Source of the DNA: Scalesia atractyloides | Lineage: Eukaryota; Streptophyta; Magnoliopsida; Asterales; Asteraceae | Direction: 5' to 3' | DNA: 64,000 bases | NCBI GenBank assembly: GCA_947069175.1 | Contig: CAMTDV010000018.1 | Location: 41,986,869-42,050,868, forward strand | Part shown: in pieces, positions 46,367 through 58,049 of the stretch | Layout: each line of letters begins with the position of its first letter | Position numbering within the stretch: the first letter of the stretch is position 1 | The notes under the pieces: generated by a model | The model's database searches: none | The model's input: only the letters and a program-made list of their open reading frames with translations | What the model was told of the DNA's origin: nothing | Made by a program: the position numbers and the translations under genes

Positions 46367-48097
46367 TTAGTTGAATAGTGACACCCAAGCATTTTTAGAC
46401 TTAGGCGTTATTTCTTCAACCTTAATTTTGACTTTCGTTTCACAATCAGGTTTATTTTGGACTTTCTCAAGTTTCGGAAAGTCCTCTAAACTTTCAAGTT
46501 TCACTGATTGTATGACTTCTTTTTCTTTCACCAACCATGTTTGATTTTTCGTTAAAGCTATCTTGAAATACAATGTAGAAACTTTTTGTTCATTACTATT
46601 CGAGGATTCACTAGCTTTAAAATTTGAAAACTTAGTAAAACTGGTTTCACCTTGTTTGTAGTTTCTATACATTGTTTCAAAACCTGAGTTGGTATTTTCA
46701 AATCTTCAGAAATTTTCTTAACGATATGAACTTGTTTAGGATTAATTTGTAAACATTTTCTAGCAATGTGTCCCTTTATCCCACATTTGTGACACAACCT
46801 GTTATCATATCGATCTTTTCTATCAAACCATACACTCAAATCGTAACATTGATTTGATGTGTGGTGACCATCTTTCCTATTTCTTCTATAAGCATGATTT
46901 GACGTTGAAGCACTGCCGTCTAACCTGCACCACTTATTTTCAATTTTTTATGAATTTTTATAATGATTGAATGATCGTACCGATTAACTTTTATGTTTCT
47001 TTTAAAAAATTTAGAATTTTTAAAACTTTCTTTTTCCTTTTGTTTTCGTTCTCCATTCTGCTTAGAAGGTTTTTGCGTTGAGCATTTTTCTTTTAGTTTT
47101 AAAAATATTTTATTTTTATCCTTTTTAACACTTTCATTATCGGTATCATTATCACAATCCTCAATCATGACATTTTCATAATTTGCGACATTGTCACTTA
47201 TTAGAATTTTCTTTTTAATTCGTTGATCGGTTTTGGACAATATGATCTAACATTAATGACGAGGTCACAAAACCTTTCAATTTCTTTTCTTAATCAACAA
47301 CTTTATTTTTAGTACTCTTAGCATCTTGTTCAAGATTCCTGATTTTTTCAAGATGCGAGTTTATTATATTTTGTTTTTTAAAATCATTTTTATTAAATCA
47401 GAATTTTCATTTTCTAATATTTTTATTCTATTTTCAAAAATCCTTTTATTTTCTTTTAACTTTTTATTTTCTAATGTCAAACTCTCCAGTTTGGTCAAGA
47501 GTTTGGCATTATCTGCCAGATAATCATTCAGATCTACATCAAAGATTGGGTAGACTGGTTTAGAACTTGAAGACTCATTTGTAGATGTACTTGAAACTTT
47601 TTCTTTAAACTTTGTGTTTCCCGATCATTTCTTTCTCTCTTTATCCGATCATTTAAACTTTGTGCTTCCCGATCATTTCCTTCACTGATTATACCTGCAA
47701 AAGATTGACAAACTTCAGAATTTTCCATTTTAATCACAAACTGGCTTTCATTTTTTGAATCTATCATCTTTTCAATCACGGGAACATGATCGCAAATATC
47801 GCTTATAAATTCATAAAGATGATTGATGTCAAATCTATATTTCTTTCTTGATTCTTTCACGAAATCATCCCATTCTAATGGTAATGCATTATCTTCAAGA
47901 CGAATATAGCCCCCAGTAGACCATGTTATATACCTATTCATGATACTGAAACGTTTTACTAGCTCAAGCACAGATTCATCTTTTTTTCTTCTAAACATTT
48001 CAAATCTTTTTCTCCAAATGATCAAACGTTTATTATCATGCAAATCAGAACACAATTCTCCCGAGTCATTCATTTTCTCAAAATTAATACCTTCCAT
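46367..48097 (-). pseudogene. E gag
   Basis: Gag of the left internal segment, from the ATG at 48097 (MEGINFEKMND) to a TAA at 46367 after KNAWVSLFN. The N-terminal part reads RMIxxKRFEMFRRKKDES- and VKRFSIMNRYITW-like sequence typical of a copia capsid, and a Glu- and Lys-rich middle follows. One zinc knuckle is intact (CHKCGIKGHIARKC, near 46785). It is clearly different in sequence from A, B and C gag but ends in the same WVSLF motif. It is shorter than the others and lacks the first knuckle. Frame breaks lie near 47530, 46880 and 46560. Confidence 0.78.
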
Positions 48098-48316
48098 TTC
48101 CGACGAAAAATTTAATTTTCAAATGCTTTTATACAAAATTTGACTTTTAAATCAACAATTTTAACGTACGAGTTCGCTAAAAACGTTTAAAATTTTTTTT
48201 GAAAACTGATTTTACCCGATTATATCTTTAAAATCGTCTCTTCGATACGAATCTAACGATATATAATGTCCGAGACATTTTTCGGGATTTTCATGTTTTC
48301 TTTAAAAACCTATGGA

Positions 48317-48635
48317 CAAGTTCGGGCAAACTTGTAACAACTTGTGAAAATCAGCTTCTTAACAAGTTCGGGCGAACTGTTTCAAGAATTAAAAGAGTTT
48401 CACTTTTCAACCAAGTTCGAGCGAACTTGTAAAAATTTTTTAAAAAATTTCACTTTTTAACCAAGTTCGGACGATCTTGTATGAATTTTAGCACAATTTT
48501 GACAAGTTCAGGCGAACTTGATCAAAAATCACTTGAAAATCTTGCCAACTTCGAGCGAAGTTGATGAAAATCAACAAAAATTGTCATTTTTCGCCAAATT
48601 CGGGCGAACTTGTGGTGTAACTTTGAACGAAGTTG
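48317..48635 (-). repeat. E leader palindrome array
   Basis: Dyads start at 48317, 48363, 48412, 48462, 48503, 48546, 48595 and 48618: spacing 46, 49, 50, 41, 43, 49, 23, close to the pattern in A. Copies at 48546 (CAACTTCGAGCGAAGTTG) and 48618 have both arms changed together. Confidence 0.87.
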
Positions 48636-48849
48636 GTTTACCCGACTCGGTTTTTTGACATTTTCGACATGAAATCTGTTGTATTTAGCTCTGATCTTTT
48701 CAAGGGTTTTACTATTATGGATTTTACGTATTATACTTGAAAATCTGTCCATTTTAACCGTGAAATGTTCAATAAAAGTTAATAAAATGAAAGAAATGAG
48801 TAGAAGATGAGATGTTCTTTGTCCAATGTCTTCAAATTAGGCTAATCCT

Positions 48850-48861
48850 GCTCTGATACCA
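48850..48861 (-). other. E primer binding site (initiator-Met tRNA)
   Basis: The minus strand reads TGGTATCAGAGC, two bases left of the internal LTR; it serves the left internal segment. Confidence 0.9.
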
Positions 48862-48863
48862 AT

Positions 48864-49466
48864 TGAAGGTCCGTGATCAGGCGGTTCTAGACGGAAGTTA
48901 GTGCGTAAATATAACCAATTCGGTAGAATGTTATTAAAGAAAGGAGTAGAAGTAGAGTGCAACGGAAGTCATATGTTCATTCATACCGAAAGAGTATACA
49001 TATTGTCAGGCTGCCGGAGTTCCTCGAGAGAATTTTGCAGCACCTCCCCATAGGGATTGCAAAAACTTAAACAACAAATGAAAAACACACCTATATATAG
49101 GCCAACAAGTTTGCTTGAGGTGTGCAGGACAAGTTCGGGCGAACTTGTCCATCACATATCAACTTCGGCCGAACTTGTCCACCTCATGACAAGTTCGGGC
49201 GAACTTATTCCCATTTTCACTATAAGCTCCGTATTTTGGTCGTGTGTTCGATTCTAACCTCTACAATATTCAATACATGCTCAATCTAGCCTATTCGACA
49301 AGTGACGAATATTCGTTACTGTCGAAGCTTGATCTTGATCTTTAAAACTCTAAGCCGTGTTTGAATATTCTTCAATTTGATCTTGATCTTTAAAACTCTA
49401 AGCCGTGTTTGAATATTCTTCAACTTCAGTCAAGGTGTCTGCCAATGTCATCGAAACGTGTCAACA
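48864..49466 (-). repeat. E-type LTR inside D/E
   Basis: 603 bases, TG to CA (TGAAGGTCCGTG start). Three palindromes at 49130, 49160 and 49190, exactly 30 bases apart, lie upstream of TATATATA (49092-49099). Its left neighbour is a primer site and its right neighbour a purine tract (minus AGGTGGGAATC, 49467-49477). The flanking 5-mers (CCAAT and GATTC) do not match, so it is not a solo LTR. The same LTR type occurs at 1-189. Confidence 0.88.
49329..49424. repeat. 48-base tandem duplication in the E-type LTR
   Basis: Two nearly identical 48-base units (49329-49376, 49377-49424), both containing GATCTTTAAAACTCTAAGCC. They lie in the distal U3 of the LTR. Confidence 0.9.
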
Positions 49467-51128
49467 GATTCCCACCTAAATGATGACCCGGGTTTGCATT
49501 ATCAACTTTAAAAACCGCTGAAAACTCCAGTTCGGATCTTTGGTTGCATGGTTTCTGACTCCTCTGATTTACTTGACCAACAAATTTTCTCGAATAATCA
49601 TCAACTCGAAGCTAATCAATGCAGCAGCTTCTCCATTTTGACCATAACCGAATCCGAGTTCAGTTTTTGAATAAGCATTGAGCATCGAGAGTTTATTCCG
49701 CACACTCCTAAAATATCAAAAACTCAACCAGCAATTGATAGAAACTTCAAGTCACCGCATCGGAAAACTTCAAATCAACAAATACCCTCGAATATCTAAA
49801 ATCCCGATTTCCATAATCGTAGCTAAGCACCCTTCAAAAAGATTTGATCAGCAATAGGTAATCTGCTCAATCAACAAATCTTCATTGGAAACAGATAATC
49901 TGGTAAAGCATCAAATCTGAGAAACACACGTCCGTAATAAGAATCACATTCTTCTTCTTCAGTCACAATGCCAGATATATAGCTATATCCGGTAGACCAG
50001 CGCAACTTAATCCATAAACATCGTCATCCAACGGCAGTTAGTCCAAAGAGAAGAATGATTTATCTGCTTGAAGACTAAAAATAATGGCCACCAAAGGCTA
50101 TCATCAGTTATATCTTGAATAACTTCAGATCTCCTTGGTAATTTTGAAACTGTCCGATCCATGGAGCTAGTCATTAATTCCTAAGATAATCACTGAACGT
50201 TTTGAACGTCCTTAGTTCCTCAATGGTACTAATGACTGCTAATCCTGCTAACTACCCCTTCACCGGAGATCAGGACTCTAACCTTCAAGCATCAATCTGT
50301 ATCATGATCTGAAAAATCGGAACTTCCTATGATCACGGAATCCCAAATGTATAGCCTCTTTCTTCAGCAACTGGTACACAACTTTGTCTGAAAAACCCAT
50401 TATATCATCTTCCTTAATCATGGTGCCGCGTACAACCCGGGACAACTGAAACTACAGAGCATACTTACCTCCTGGCGGTTAGTCCAGTCAATAATTCATG
50501 TGCAAAGCAGAGTTAAAGATAGGCAGTCGTATGTGCTTCAAAACCATACGCGTGACTCAGGTATCAATCCACAACCATGACCGTAGAATCTGATAAACAA
50601 CACCTCCAAACTCGGTTATGTAACCAGCCGCTTTCAAACTAGACATCAACTTGAAATACCCAATAAATCTCAATCCTCTCCATTTCCCGATAATCTGCAA
50701 TCGATAACCACCCAGATACTGTTGCAACAGTCACCAATTTCAAAAATTCCATAATCTTCATATATCGTAAAATTTTTATTCCCCTCATTTTTGCAAATTC
50801 TGACCATACTAAAATTTTCACTGAAATTCCCCCTCAAATCCGAAACTTTAAGTATTTAACAAATGCGGATTTAACGTTTTGGCCCATTACTAGTCACGAC
50901 ACCCAAATGATCAACATTCTACACCGGTATCAATGACTCTCCCGTTATCTTCAAAATTTTGTGACCGTATCACCAAATCTGTACTCTGAAGCTCTAGACG
51001 GTGTCTCCGAACATCCCGGTTCGGTCATCGAAAACTCAAAAAAATTTCTATCGCCAATTTTTTTCTGGACACTCATCCCATCAATACGATCAACAAAATT
51101 TTTCCATGCTTTTTTTAGGCTCCTTGGA
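49467..51128 (-). other. D/E right internal segment, non-coding
   Basis: About 1.65 kb from the purine tract of the internal LTR towards the D leader. No gag or pol homology is visible. Pyrimidine-rich CCCCCTC near 50830 and CTACCCC near 50245 on this strand may be further purine tracts of the element. Confidence 0.6.
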
Positions 51129-51227
51129 CAAGTTCGGGCGAACTTGTCCACAATATTACAACTTCGGGTGAAGTTGGTCACCAAGCGCCAAGTTCGGGCG
51201 AACTTGGTCACAACTTCAGGGAAGTTG
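51129..51227 (-). repeat. D leader palindrome array
   Basis: Four dyads at 51129, 51159, 51189 and 51211, spacing 30, 30, 22. They alternate between the CAAGTTC..GAACTTG and CAACTTC..GAAGTTG arm types. Confidence 0.85.
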
Positions 51228-51439
51228 TCCCTCCAAAACCAGCCTTTTTCATATTTTACAATCCAGAATCCTTATTTCTTTGAATTTCGAGATGATTCCA
51301 CCATAGTTCTGGTCGAAAATGGTTTTCTAACAATCCTATCCGTTCAATTTTACTTTTTATCCGTGGATTGTATGTTTATTTCATGATTTACGGCTAAAAC
51401 TCCTCCTAATGTCCATAAATGTCCAAATTCATGAGCGTA

Positions 51440-51451
51440 GCTCTGATACCA
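51440..51451 (-). other. D primer binding site (initiator-Met tRNA)
   Basis: The minus strand reads TGGTATCAGAGC, two bases inside the 5' LTR of D/E. Confidence 0.9.
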
Positions 51452-51453
51452 CT

Positions 51454-51877
51454 TGTAGGTCCGTTGAACGGATCGTTCAGGTCCTAATTTGGCAAACCTA
51501 AGGTAAATGTGCGGAATCCGTTTGCATAGGCGACATTGTAGACTTGTTTGTTACTGTTTTAACACTGTTTCATTGATTAGTAAACGTTACAGATCCTGGA
51601 AACACTTGGATAGAGCTTCGGCGTCCAGTACACAAAATCTCTGAATCTTACAAATGAGAACAAACTATCCTCTATATAGTTGAACAAGTTCGCCTAAAAT
51701 GGTCCTTGGCCAAGTCCGGCCGACTTGTCCTCCATATGACAAGTTCGGGCGAACTTGTCAACCACATGACAAGTTCGGGCGAACTTGTTCCCAGACATAC
51801 ATATTCTTTGACATTTCGCTCCTAAATACAGACTTGATATTATTAGATGACGTAGGAAACAGACATATGCATCAACA
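51454..51877 (-). repeat. D outer LTR, 5' copy
   Basis: 424 bases, TG to CA, matching 36910-37335. Palindromes at about 51711 (decayed), 51740 and 51770 lie upstream of a TATATA box (51673-51678). Confidence 0.92.
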
Positions 51878-51882
51878 TGCTC

Positions 51883-53386
51883 TATGATGTTAAATCTATT
51901 CATGGAGGCTATGTAGGGTTTGCTAGAAATCAAGTAAATCAAATCGTTGGTGAAGGAAAACTCTCAAATGGTGTGGTTTCTTTCGACAAAGTAAACTACA
52001 TTGTAGAGTTGGAGAACAATTTACTCAGCATCTCGCAAATTTGTGATAAGAAATTTACAACACAATTCAATGACAAAGAATGTCTGATTCTGAAGCCGAG
52101 ATTTAAGATACTTGAGGAGTGGATTCTTATGCGAGCTCCGAGAGAAAAAGATATTTATGTTCTTGATATGAGCATCGCATCCACAACATCAAGATCGGCT
52201 CAATGTTTTGTATCCAAAGCTACTGAAAAAGATTCAATTCTTTTGCATCGAAAAATGGGGCACATACATTTGAGAAAGATGAATTATCTTGTTCACAACA
52301 ACCTAGAGGAAGATGTTAATCTGAAAAGTTTTCATCTGAATGACGATTATCTTAGCTGCAAAAGGGGAAGCAGCATAAGAAATCACACCCGAAAAAGTTG
52401 TTGAATTCTATCAAATTACCGCTAGAGAGACTTCATATTGATTTATTCGGTCTAATGAATGTTCATAGCATATCCAGAGATTTGTATTGTCTAGTTGTGA
52501 CAAATGGTTATTCAAGGTTCTCATGGGTATTCTTTCAGGAGTGTAAAGATTTAACGTTCCAAAATTTGATGATTCTCTTTCAAAAGCTCGAAAACTTATA
52601 CCATTTGCCAATCAAGAGAATCCGAAGTGATAATGGTACTGAGTTTAAAACAATCGTATGTTCGAATTCTGTAACGACAAAGGTATTCTTCACGAATTCA
52701 GCACCCGCTATACTCCGCAACAAAATGGAGTAGCTGAACGTAAGAATCGAACTCTCATCGAAAGCAAGCACGATGCTCGCTGATTGAAAACTTCCTGTGA
52801 GTTTCTTGAGCGAAGTAGTTGCCTCTGCTTGTTACACGTCAAACAGGGTCTTAACTGTCAAGGAACACAAGAAGACATGTTTGGATTTGCTCAATCAAAG
52901 AAAGCCGAATCTAGAGTTCTTAGAACCGTTTGGATCACCATGTACTGTCATAGCTCAAGATGGTAAATTTTGTGCTAGATCTTTGGAAGGATTTTTGGTA
53001 GGCTATGCTAGTCCTCAACGTCGATTGTATTTGCCTAGTCTAAACCTAGTCATCTTAGCTTAGCATGTTGACTGTCAAAAGTACACAATGCCTACTCAAA
53101 AACCTGGTGATTCCTGGATGTTTAACTACGAGAGCTTATGGAATTCATTCGATCTGCCAGAACAACCTGATGAAGAGGAACTTGTGTTGTTATATCAAAA
53201 AAATCAAGCAACAAATCAAGAGCAAGTTCCAAGACCACTTGTGGTTAATCAATCCCCTGTCGGCAACAATCATTCTGAAGCAGGTCCGAGCAACACACAA
53301 CAAGAGCCCATTGTTGAGCCTGTTAACCAAAATACAACAACATCGAATATTGATCAATTGGATGAATCTGATTCTGACAAAGAGCC
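51883..53386 (+). pseudogene. F protease end, integrase and linker
   Basis: The protease continues with IHGGYVGFARNQ and ENNLLSISQICDK. The pre-integrase domain follows (LLHRKMGHIHLRKMNYL, a Cys pair decayed to LSCKRGSS). The integrase core has RLHIDLFG (first Asp, near 52435) and RIRSDNGTEF (second Asp, near 52620-52650), then a degraded NGVAERKN segment with the Glu near 52735. GFLVGYA and the post-core DSWMFNYESLWNSFDLPE lead into an Asn-rich linker. At least three frame changes occur (near 52395, 52690 and 52790). It is cut by G within the SDSDKE codons. Confidence 0.88.
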
Positions 53387-54013
53387 TACTAGGATCTGAG
53401 TTTGATTTACTTGTAGTTTTTGTTTTGAAGAATGAGAATATGATTGAAAATCAAAGTAAATGCAGCGGAATAAACTGAATACTTTTACTACAAGTAAAGG
53501 TCGTTTGTTTTCATCATCATCATGCTTTCAAGTATGTAAACTTTGCATGTGATTCACAAACTCCCCCTCAGCCTATTATAAAGCTTGATAGTACAGAAAA
53601 TGGAAGAAGATGATTGGTGTAAAGATCTTTTTAAGAAGACGAGAATAACTGTTACGTTGAGACTAGTATTTATGCTAACTATCTAACCACTGAGTGTCTT
53701 TGATGACGTCAGGGTTGATAGTGACATCTAACAATAACCTAACTAACTAGAAACACCGATCCCTAACATTTGTTAGGTCAAAAGCACTGTTACATTGAAA
53801 TTAAAACAAATAAACAAAACTCTGATGGCTAAGCTCTGCTTCCTTTCTTCTGTCAGACCTTTGGCTTTGTGTAGGCAAATGTTTGCATGTATCAGACTTT
53901 AGAAGGCAGAGTTTAGACAATCAATGGTTCTAAGTGCTGTTAGAAGGACCAATCCCCTGATAGAGTATTTTGGTTTATATCATATGTTCCTTTGTACAGG
54001 TTCAATCCCAACA
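53387..54013 (-). repeat. G 3' LTR
   Basis: 627 bases. In element orientation it starts TGTTG and ends in TA (CCTAGTA) rather than CA, as does the 5' copy. Confidence 0.92.
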
Positions 54014-54023
54014 ATCTCCCCCT
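54014..54023 (-). other. G polypurine tract
   Basis: The minus strand reads AGGGGGAGAT directly before the 3' LTR. Confidence 0.85.
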
Positions 54024-54114
54024 GTAACAGATGATGCCAAAAATACCTTTTATTCTTGGTCTTTATTCCTCAACAGGAGATCTCTGATTTGGCCTTTAAA
54101 TTGAAATTTTAAGT

Positions 54115-57100
54115 TCAGAGATTCCTCATCTCATCATCCTTTTCCAGCACTAGATCTAAGAGTTCTTGGAGGCCTTCTACACACAGCTCGTATGCACCCC
54201 CCATATTGATCTTGGTAGCTGTGCCATCCGACTTGAGTAGTGTCAATTTGTGGGAGTTTTTATCAACTTTCCACTTTAGAATTTTAAAGTCGGAAGGCTT
54301 TCTAGGATGGAAAGTTATTGTTGAGGTAGGAAGGATTGTTTGTTGTGCCATAAGAGATAGATCTTCTGCAAGCTTTTGACTAGTCTCGTCAGTATGGAAG
54401 TCGATCATATTCTGGATGCCTTCCTTTATGTGCTCATACACTCTCTTATCTTCTTCTACCATATCCATTTGCCTTTTTCTTAAGGCTAGAATAGATACAA
54501 CAGATGTTTCATTTGGTTTTGAAGAGTGTTGAGGCTGTTGAGCTGTATTCTCTACTGGATACTCAGGGTTCTTAGGCAATGATTAGCAGCAATCCACCTC
54601 ATGATCTATATGTATAAATTACCTTGACCTCTGACCACCTCATGATCTGGTTCTTTGACCCAAAATTATTAGCAATTTCTTCCTTCATTCTTCTTAACTT
54701 TAAGTTTTTCAGGGAATTTCTTGTATTTGTTCCAGTCTGGAGGAGTTGGCTTTTTGAGAGGATCCTTCATCATTTCTTGCATTCTTTGTATTTCCTCTTC
54801 CAACTCTCTCACAGACCAGTCTTTGAATTATGCCCTTGTAGCCTTATACAACTTAGTTTCCATGATACGATTAATGTAATCTTCTTTAAGGCTTTTGTCT
54901 TCTCTCTCTGACAGAAGTTTGCTCAGATCTCTTACATAATCTTCTATTTTTCTAACTTTGCTCAGTAATTTTGAATTACTCTGTCAGACTTTCCATGGGT
55001 ATCCCTTCTTGTGATATCCTCAGCTTGTTTGACTTTAAGCTGCTTGTATTCTTCTAAATTTCTAGGCTTGGGATAACCTTTCAAGGATGGAAATTCCGTT
55101 TTATCTGGATCTTCTTCTGCAAAGAAGAATTTGATTTCTTGCTTGAGAGTTTGTAATTCCAGATGAAATTGAGCACCAAGTGCCTTTATAGACATTTGAG
55201 AAGAAGGAGGTTTGACAACTGCTGTGGTGGACATAGGTTTTGAAGACACATGTATGGAGAAGGTATGATATCAAATACGACATTTTTGGTTTTTCTCCTT
55301 TTGAAGCTGAGATTTGGTGATTGTGGTTGTGAAATATTTGTGGATGTGGGTAGAGAGTGGTGGAAGTGGAAATTATGACCATAGCAGTGGTTGAATTAAC
55401 ATTTATTCTAACCTGTGCTGTGTTTGAACGGATGTTGACACGACAGGTGCTGTAACATCTGTTGAGATTTGTATATCAACTGCTTTTGAAGAAATAGGTG
55501 TAAATGTTTTTGAGGGAGCAAAGGATATGGTTGGGATAACAACTGTCTTAGAATGGATGGATGTTGATGTTGATTACCTTGTTTTTCTAACAGGAGGCGT
55601 CTTCTTTGTTGAGGGCCCAACATTTTCCTTTTCTTTTTGCAGGGCTACCTTTTTCTCCACCAAAGCTCTGCTCTCAACCATTACCCTTTTCTTTGTATTC
55701 TCCTTTTCCCTTGCAAAGATGTTTGTTGTTTCATCAATATTTTTGGAGCCATCTGGCTTAGGGATAACCACTGTTGGATGTGCATCTTTGTCATTTAGCT
55801 TTAGCACTTCTTTTTTTAAAGGCATCTCCCCCTTTTTGGCATCATCAGTGTTAATCAAGATCACTGTAGGAGGAGAGGTACCAGTGGTTTGAAGGAGATG
55901 AGCCTTGATTGCCCTTATATCTGCAGTTGTATCCATATACCTGGAATCAACCATGTTTCTAAGTTCTTGCATCTGATGCTTATGTTGAAGATCAGCAAGA
56001 TACTATTGTTGTTGAAACAGAGGGTTTACGGCTTTTATGAGGTCATCAGTGGATACGACAGAGGGTTGGCTCTTTGCAGCTATCAACTGTTTCAGCAAAT
56101 CCTTGATTTCATCAACAGAGCTTTCTATTTTGGTAACTCTCTTCGTCAAATCCTGATATTTTAGCTCGTCACCTAATTTAATAGGATCATCTGAACTCCA
56201 ACCAGAAATGGTAGTTTTATCTATGCTATCATGAACAAGAGTCTCAACCCCTATTTCAAACATAGATGCCCCTTGGTCTTGGAACTGGGGACTTCCCACT
56301 GGATCAGAGGATACCTTGGTAGCCTCAACAGTGGTTGCCTTCGAAAGAGTCTTAGGTATGTAACCACTATCCAATTGAAAACTTGGTAGTTTAGCAATTG
56401 TAGTGGCTGCTCTTATTGAACTATCACCAAGGGTTACATGTAACCCAAGGGATGTATCCTCTTCAAATGCTGATGGGCTAGCGATGAGTATAGAATCAGA
56501 CCCAGTCACTTGTTGGAGTATATTCTCATTGATAGGTTTTTAGAAGAACTGGTTAATGTCTGTTCTATATCAATTGCATTCAGCAAAGGCAAGATTGTTT
56601 GTGGGAGTGATTTTGTTGGTGATGGTTGTGGTGCAGAAAGAGACATTGCCCTAGGAGAGGGGCTGTGGAAGATGGAACCAAGTGGATCCGGAGCTTCATA
56701 ATTTGGTGTCCCTGTGTTTACAACCATTTCCTTTTGTGAGGAAGAAGGAGGAGTTTCAAAGCTAGGTTGAGATCATAACATGTGTTGTGAAGAAGTAGCA
56801 GAAGTGTTTTCAAGTGATTTTTGTGATATCATTGGGTTAACCTATGGGATCTCATATTAAAGAGGGCCTTTTTTGGGTTTGGTGGGTTTTCTGGAAATTT
56901 TTATTGGTTTCTTTTTGGTGATTGCTGGTGTGGATTTTGGGGCAGTGGTTTCAAAACTCTGATCACCAGGAGCAGTGGGCTTAATAGCAAGATGTTGAGA
57001 TTGGACATTTGGTTCTTGTAAAGCTTGCTCAGCCTCCTCTACTTTTGTTTTAAAAATTTTATCCTGATTTGTTATTCTTGTAAAAGTTTCATGAGTTAGG

Positions 57101-57622
57101 CCGCTTGGATTTGTAACAACACCTTGTTAAACATCATTATCAGGTAACTGACTTTGAAAATAAACACTCAAGAAACGTGGATGCATCCGAAAAGCTCTTT
57201 GTTTTGCAAGGTTATCAAAATTTGCCACAAGATCATTGAACAATATCTAAGAAAAGTTAAAATCTGAACAAGTTAAAATGGCATAGCCCAGATATTGAAA
57301 ACTTGAGAAATTAATTGAGGGGTAATTTGCATCAGTGTTTTGCCCACTCTTGATGTGATTGCATAAGGAACATCCTTTGTGAATGAACCTTTGCATTTGC
57401 CTAGAACTGTCGTTGTACATCCTTTTGTGAATGAACCTTTGCATTTGCCCAGAACATATGCAAAAATTTCAATTCTTTCAAGATTTTTATCATTGAATGA
57501 TATCTTGTATTTGAATCGGTTGCCTCAAGAATTGTTGTGTAGTTATGAGGAGTTTTGATGATGAGGGTGAATGGTGGTGGTTCTGGCTTGGATTTCGCTT
57601 TTGATTAAGCTTTGGGTGCCAT
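54115..57622 (-). pseudogene. G 3' ORF remnant between pol and LTR
   Basis: An ATG at 57622 (MAPKA, then an in-frame stop) opens a Pro-rich N-terminus followed by a YHSMIKILKELKFLHMFW segment that resembles the YDSILKFLKE segment of the A 3' ORF. Further pieces on the same strand are at 56003-56509, 55574-55972 (a Lys- and Glu-rich stretch), 54962-55249 and 54115-54579, the last ending ELLDLVLEKDDEMRNL. A 47-base tandem duplication near 57371-57455 adds to the breaks. The product is unknown. I see no signal peptide or membrane span. Confidence 0.6.
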
Positions 57623-58049
57623 GATTTAGAGAAAAAAATGATTGGAAGGTTTTGAATTTGAGACGACAAAGTGAACCTCTGCTCTGGATAAAACAGTATT
57701 TTTATGGGGTTTTGAAAAAGTGATGATGACGTGTCATCTGATGCAAACAACTGACGAATAACGTCTGTCCATGAGTAACCTCTGATTGACAATGGAAGAC
57801 AGTTGTTTTGACAAACATTGTTGAGAATATGGGCAGTGGATGTGAACAGTGTATTGACACTACCGGAGGATACACTTTGATAGTGGATGGACTTTTCTAA
57901 ACGATCAGTGTTTTGATGCTATCAATGGTTTGAAACAGACTTTAAGGATTTATTAAAAAATTCATTTTTAAACTATTTTTAAGGAAGAAATTTGATTTTC
58001 TGAAAACATTTTTATAATATTAACGTATGGATCACCAGAAACTTGTTTT

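Larger units (their letters stand above)
36910..51877 (-). mobile_element. D/E: composite copia element with three LTRs
   Basis: Matching outer LTRs (36910-37335 and 51454-51877) and a perfect TGCTC duplication (36905-36909 and 51878-51882) show that this inserted as, or became, one unit. In the middle is a different LTR (48864-49466) that has a primer site on its left and a purine tract on its right, that is, an LTR joining two internal regions. The left internal region holds gag and element C; the right has a leader and non-coding sequence only. Pol is absent throughout. Confidence 0.8.

Noticed and set aside
48864..49466. Internal E-type LTR as a simple solo LTR insertion
   Set aside because: The flanking 5-mers do not match, and it has a primer site on one side and a purine tract on the other.
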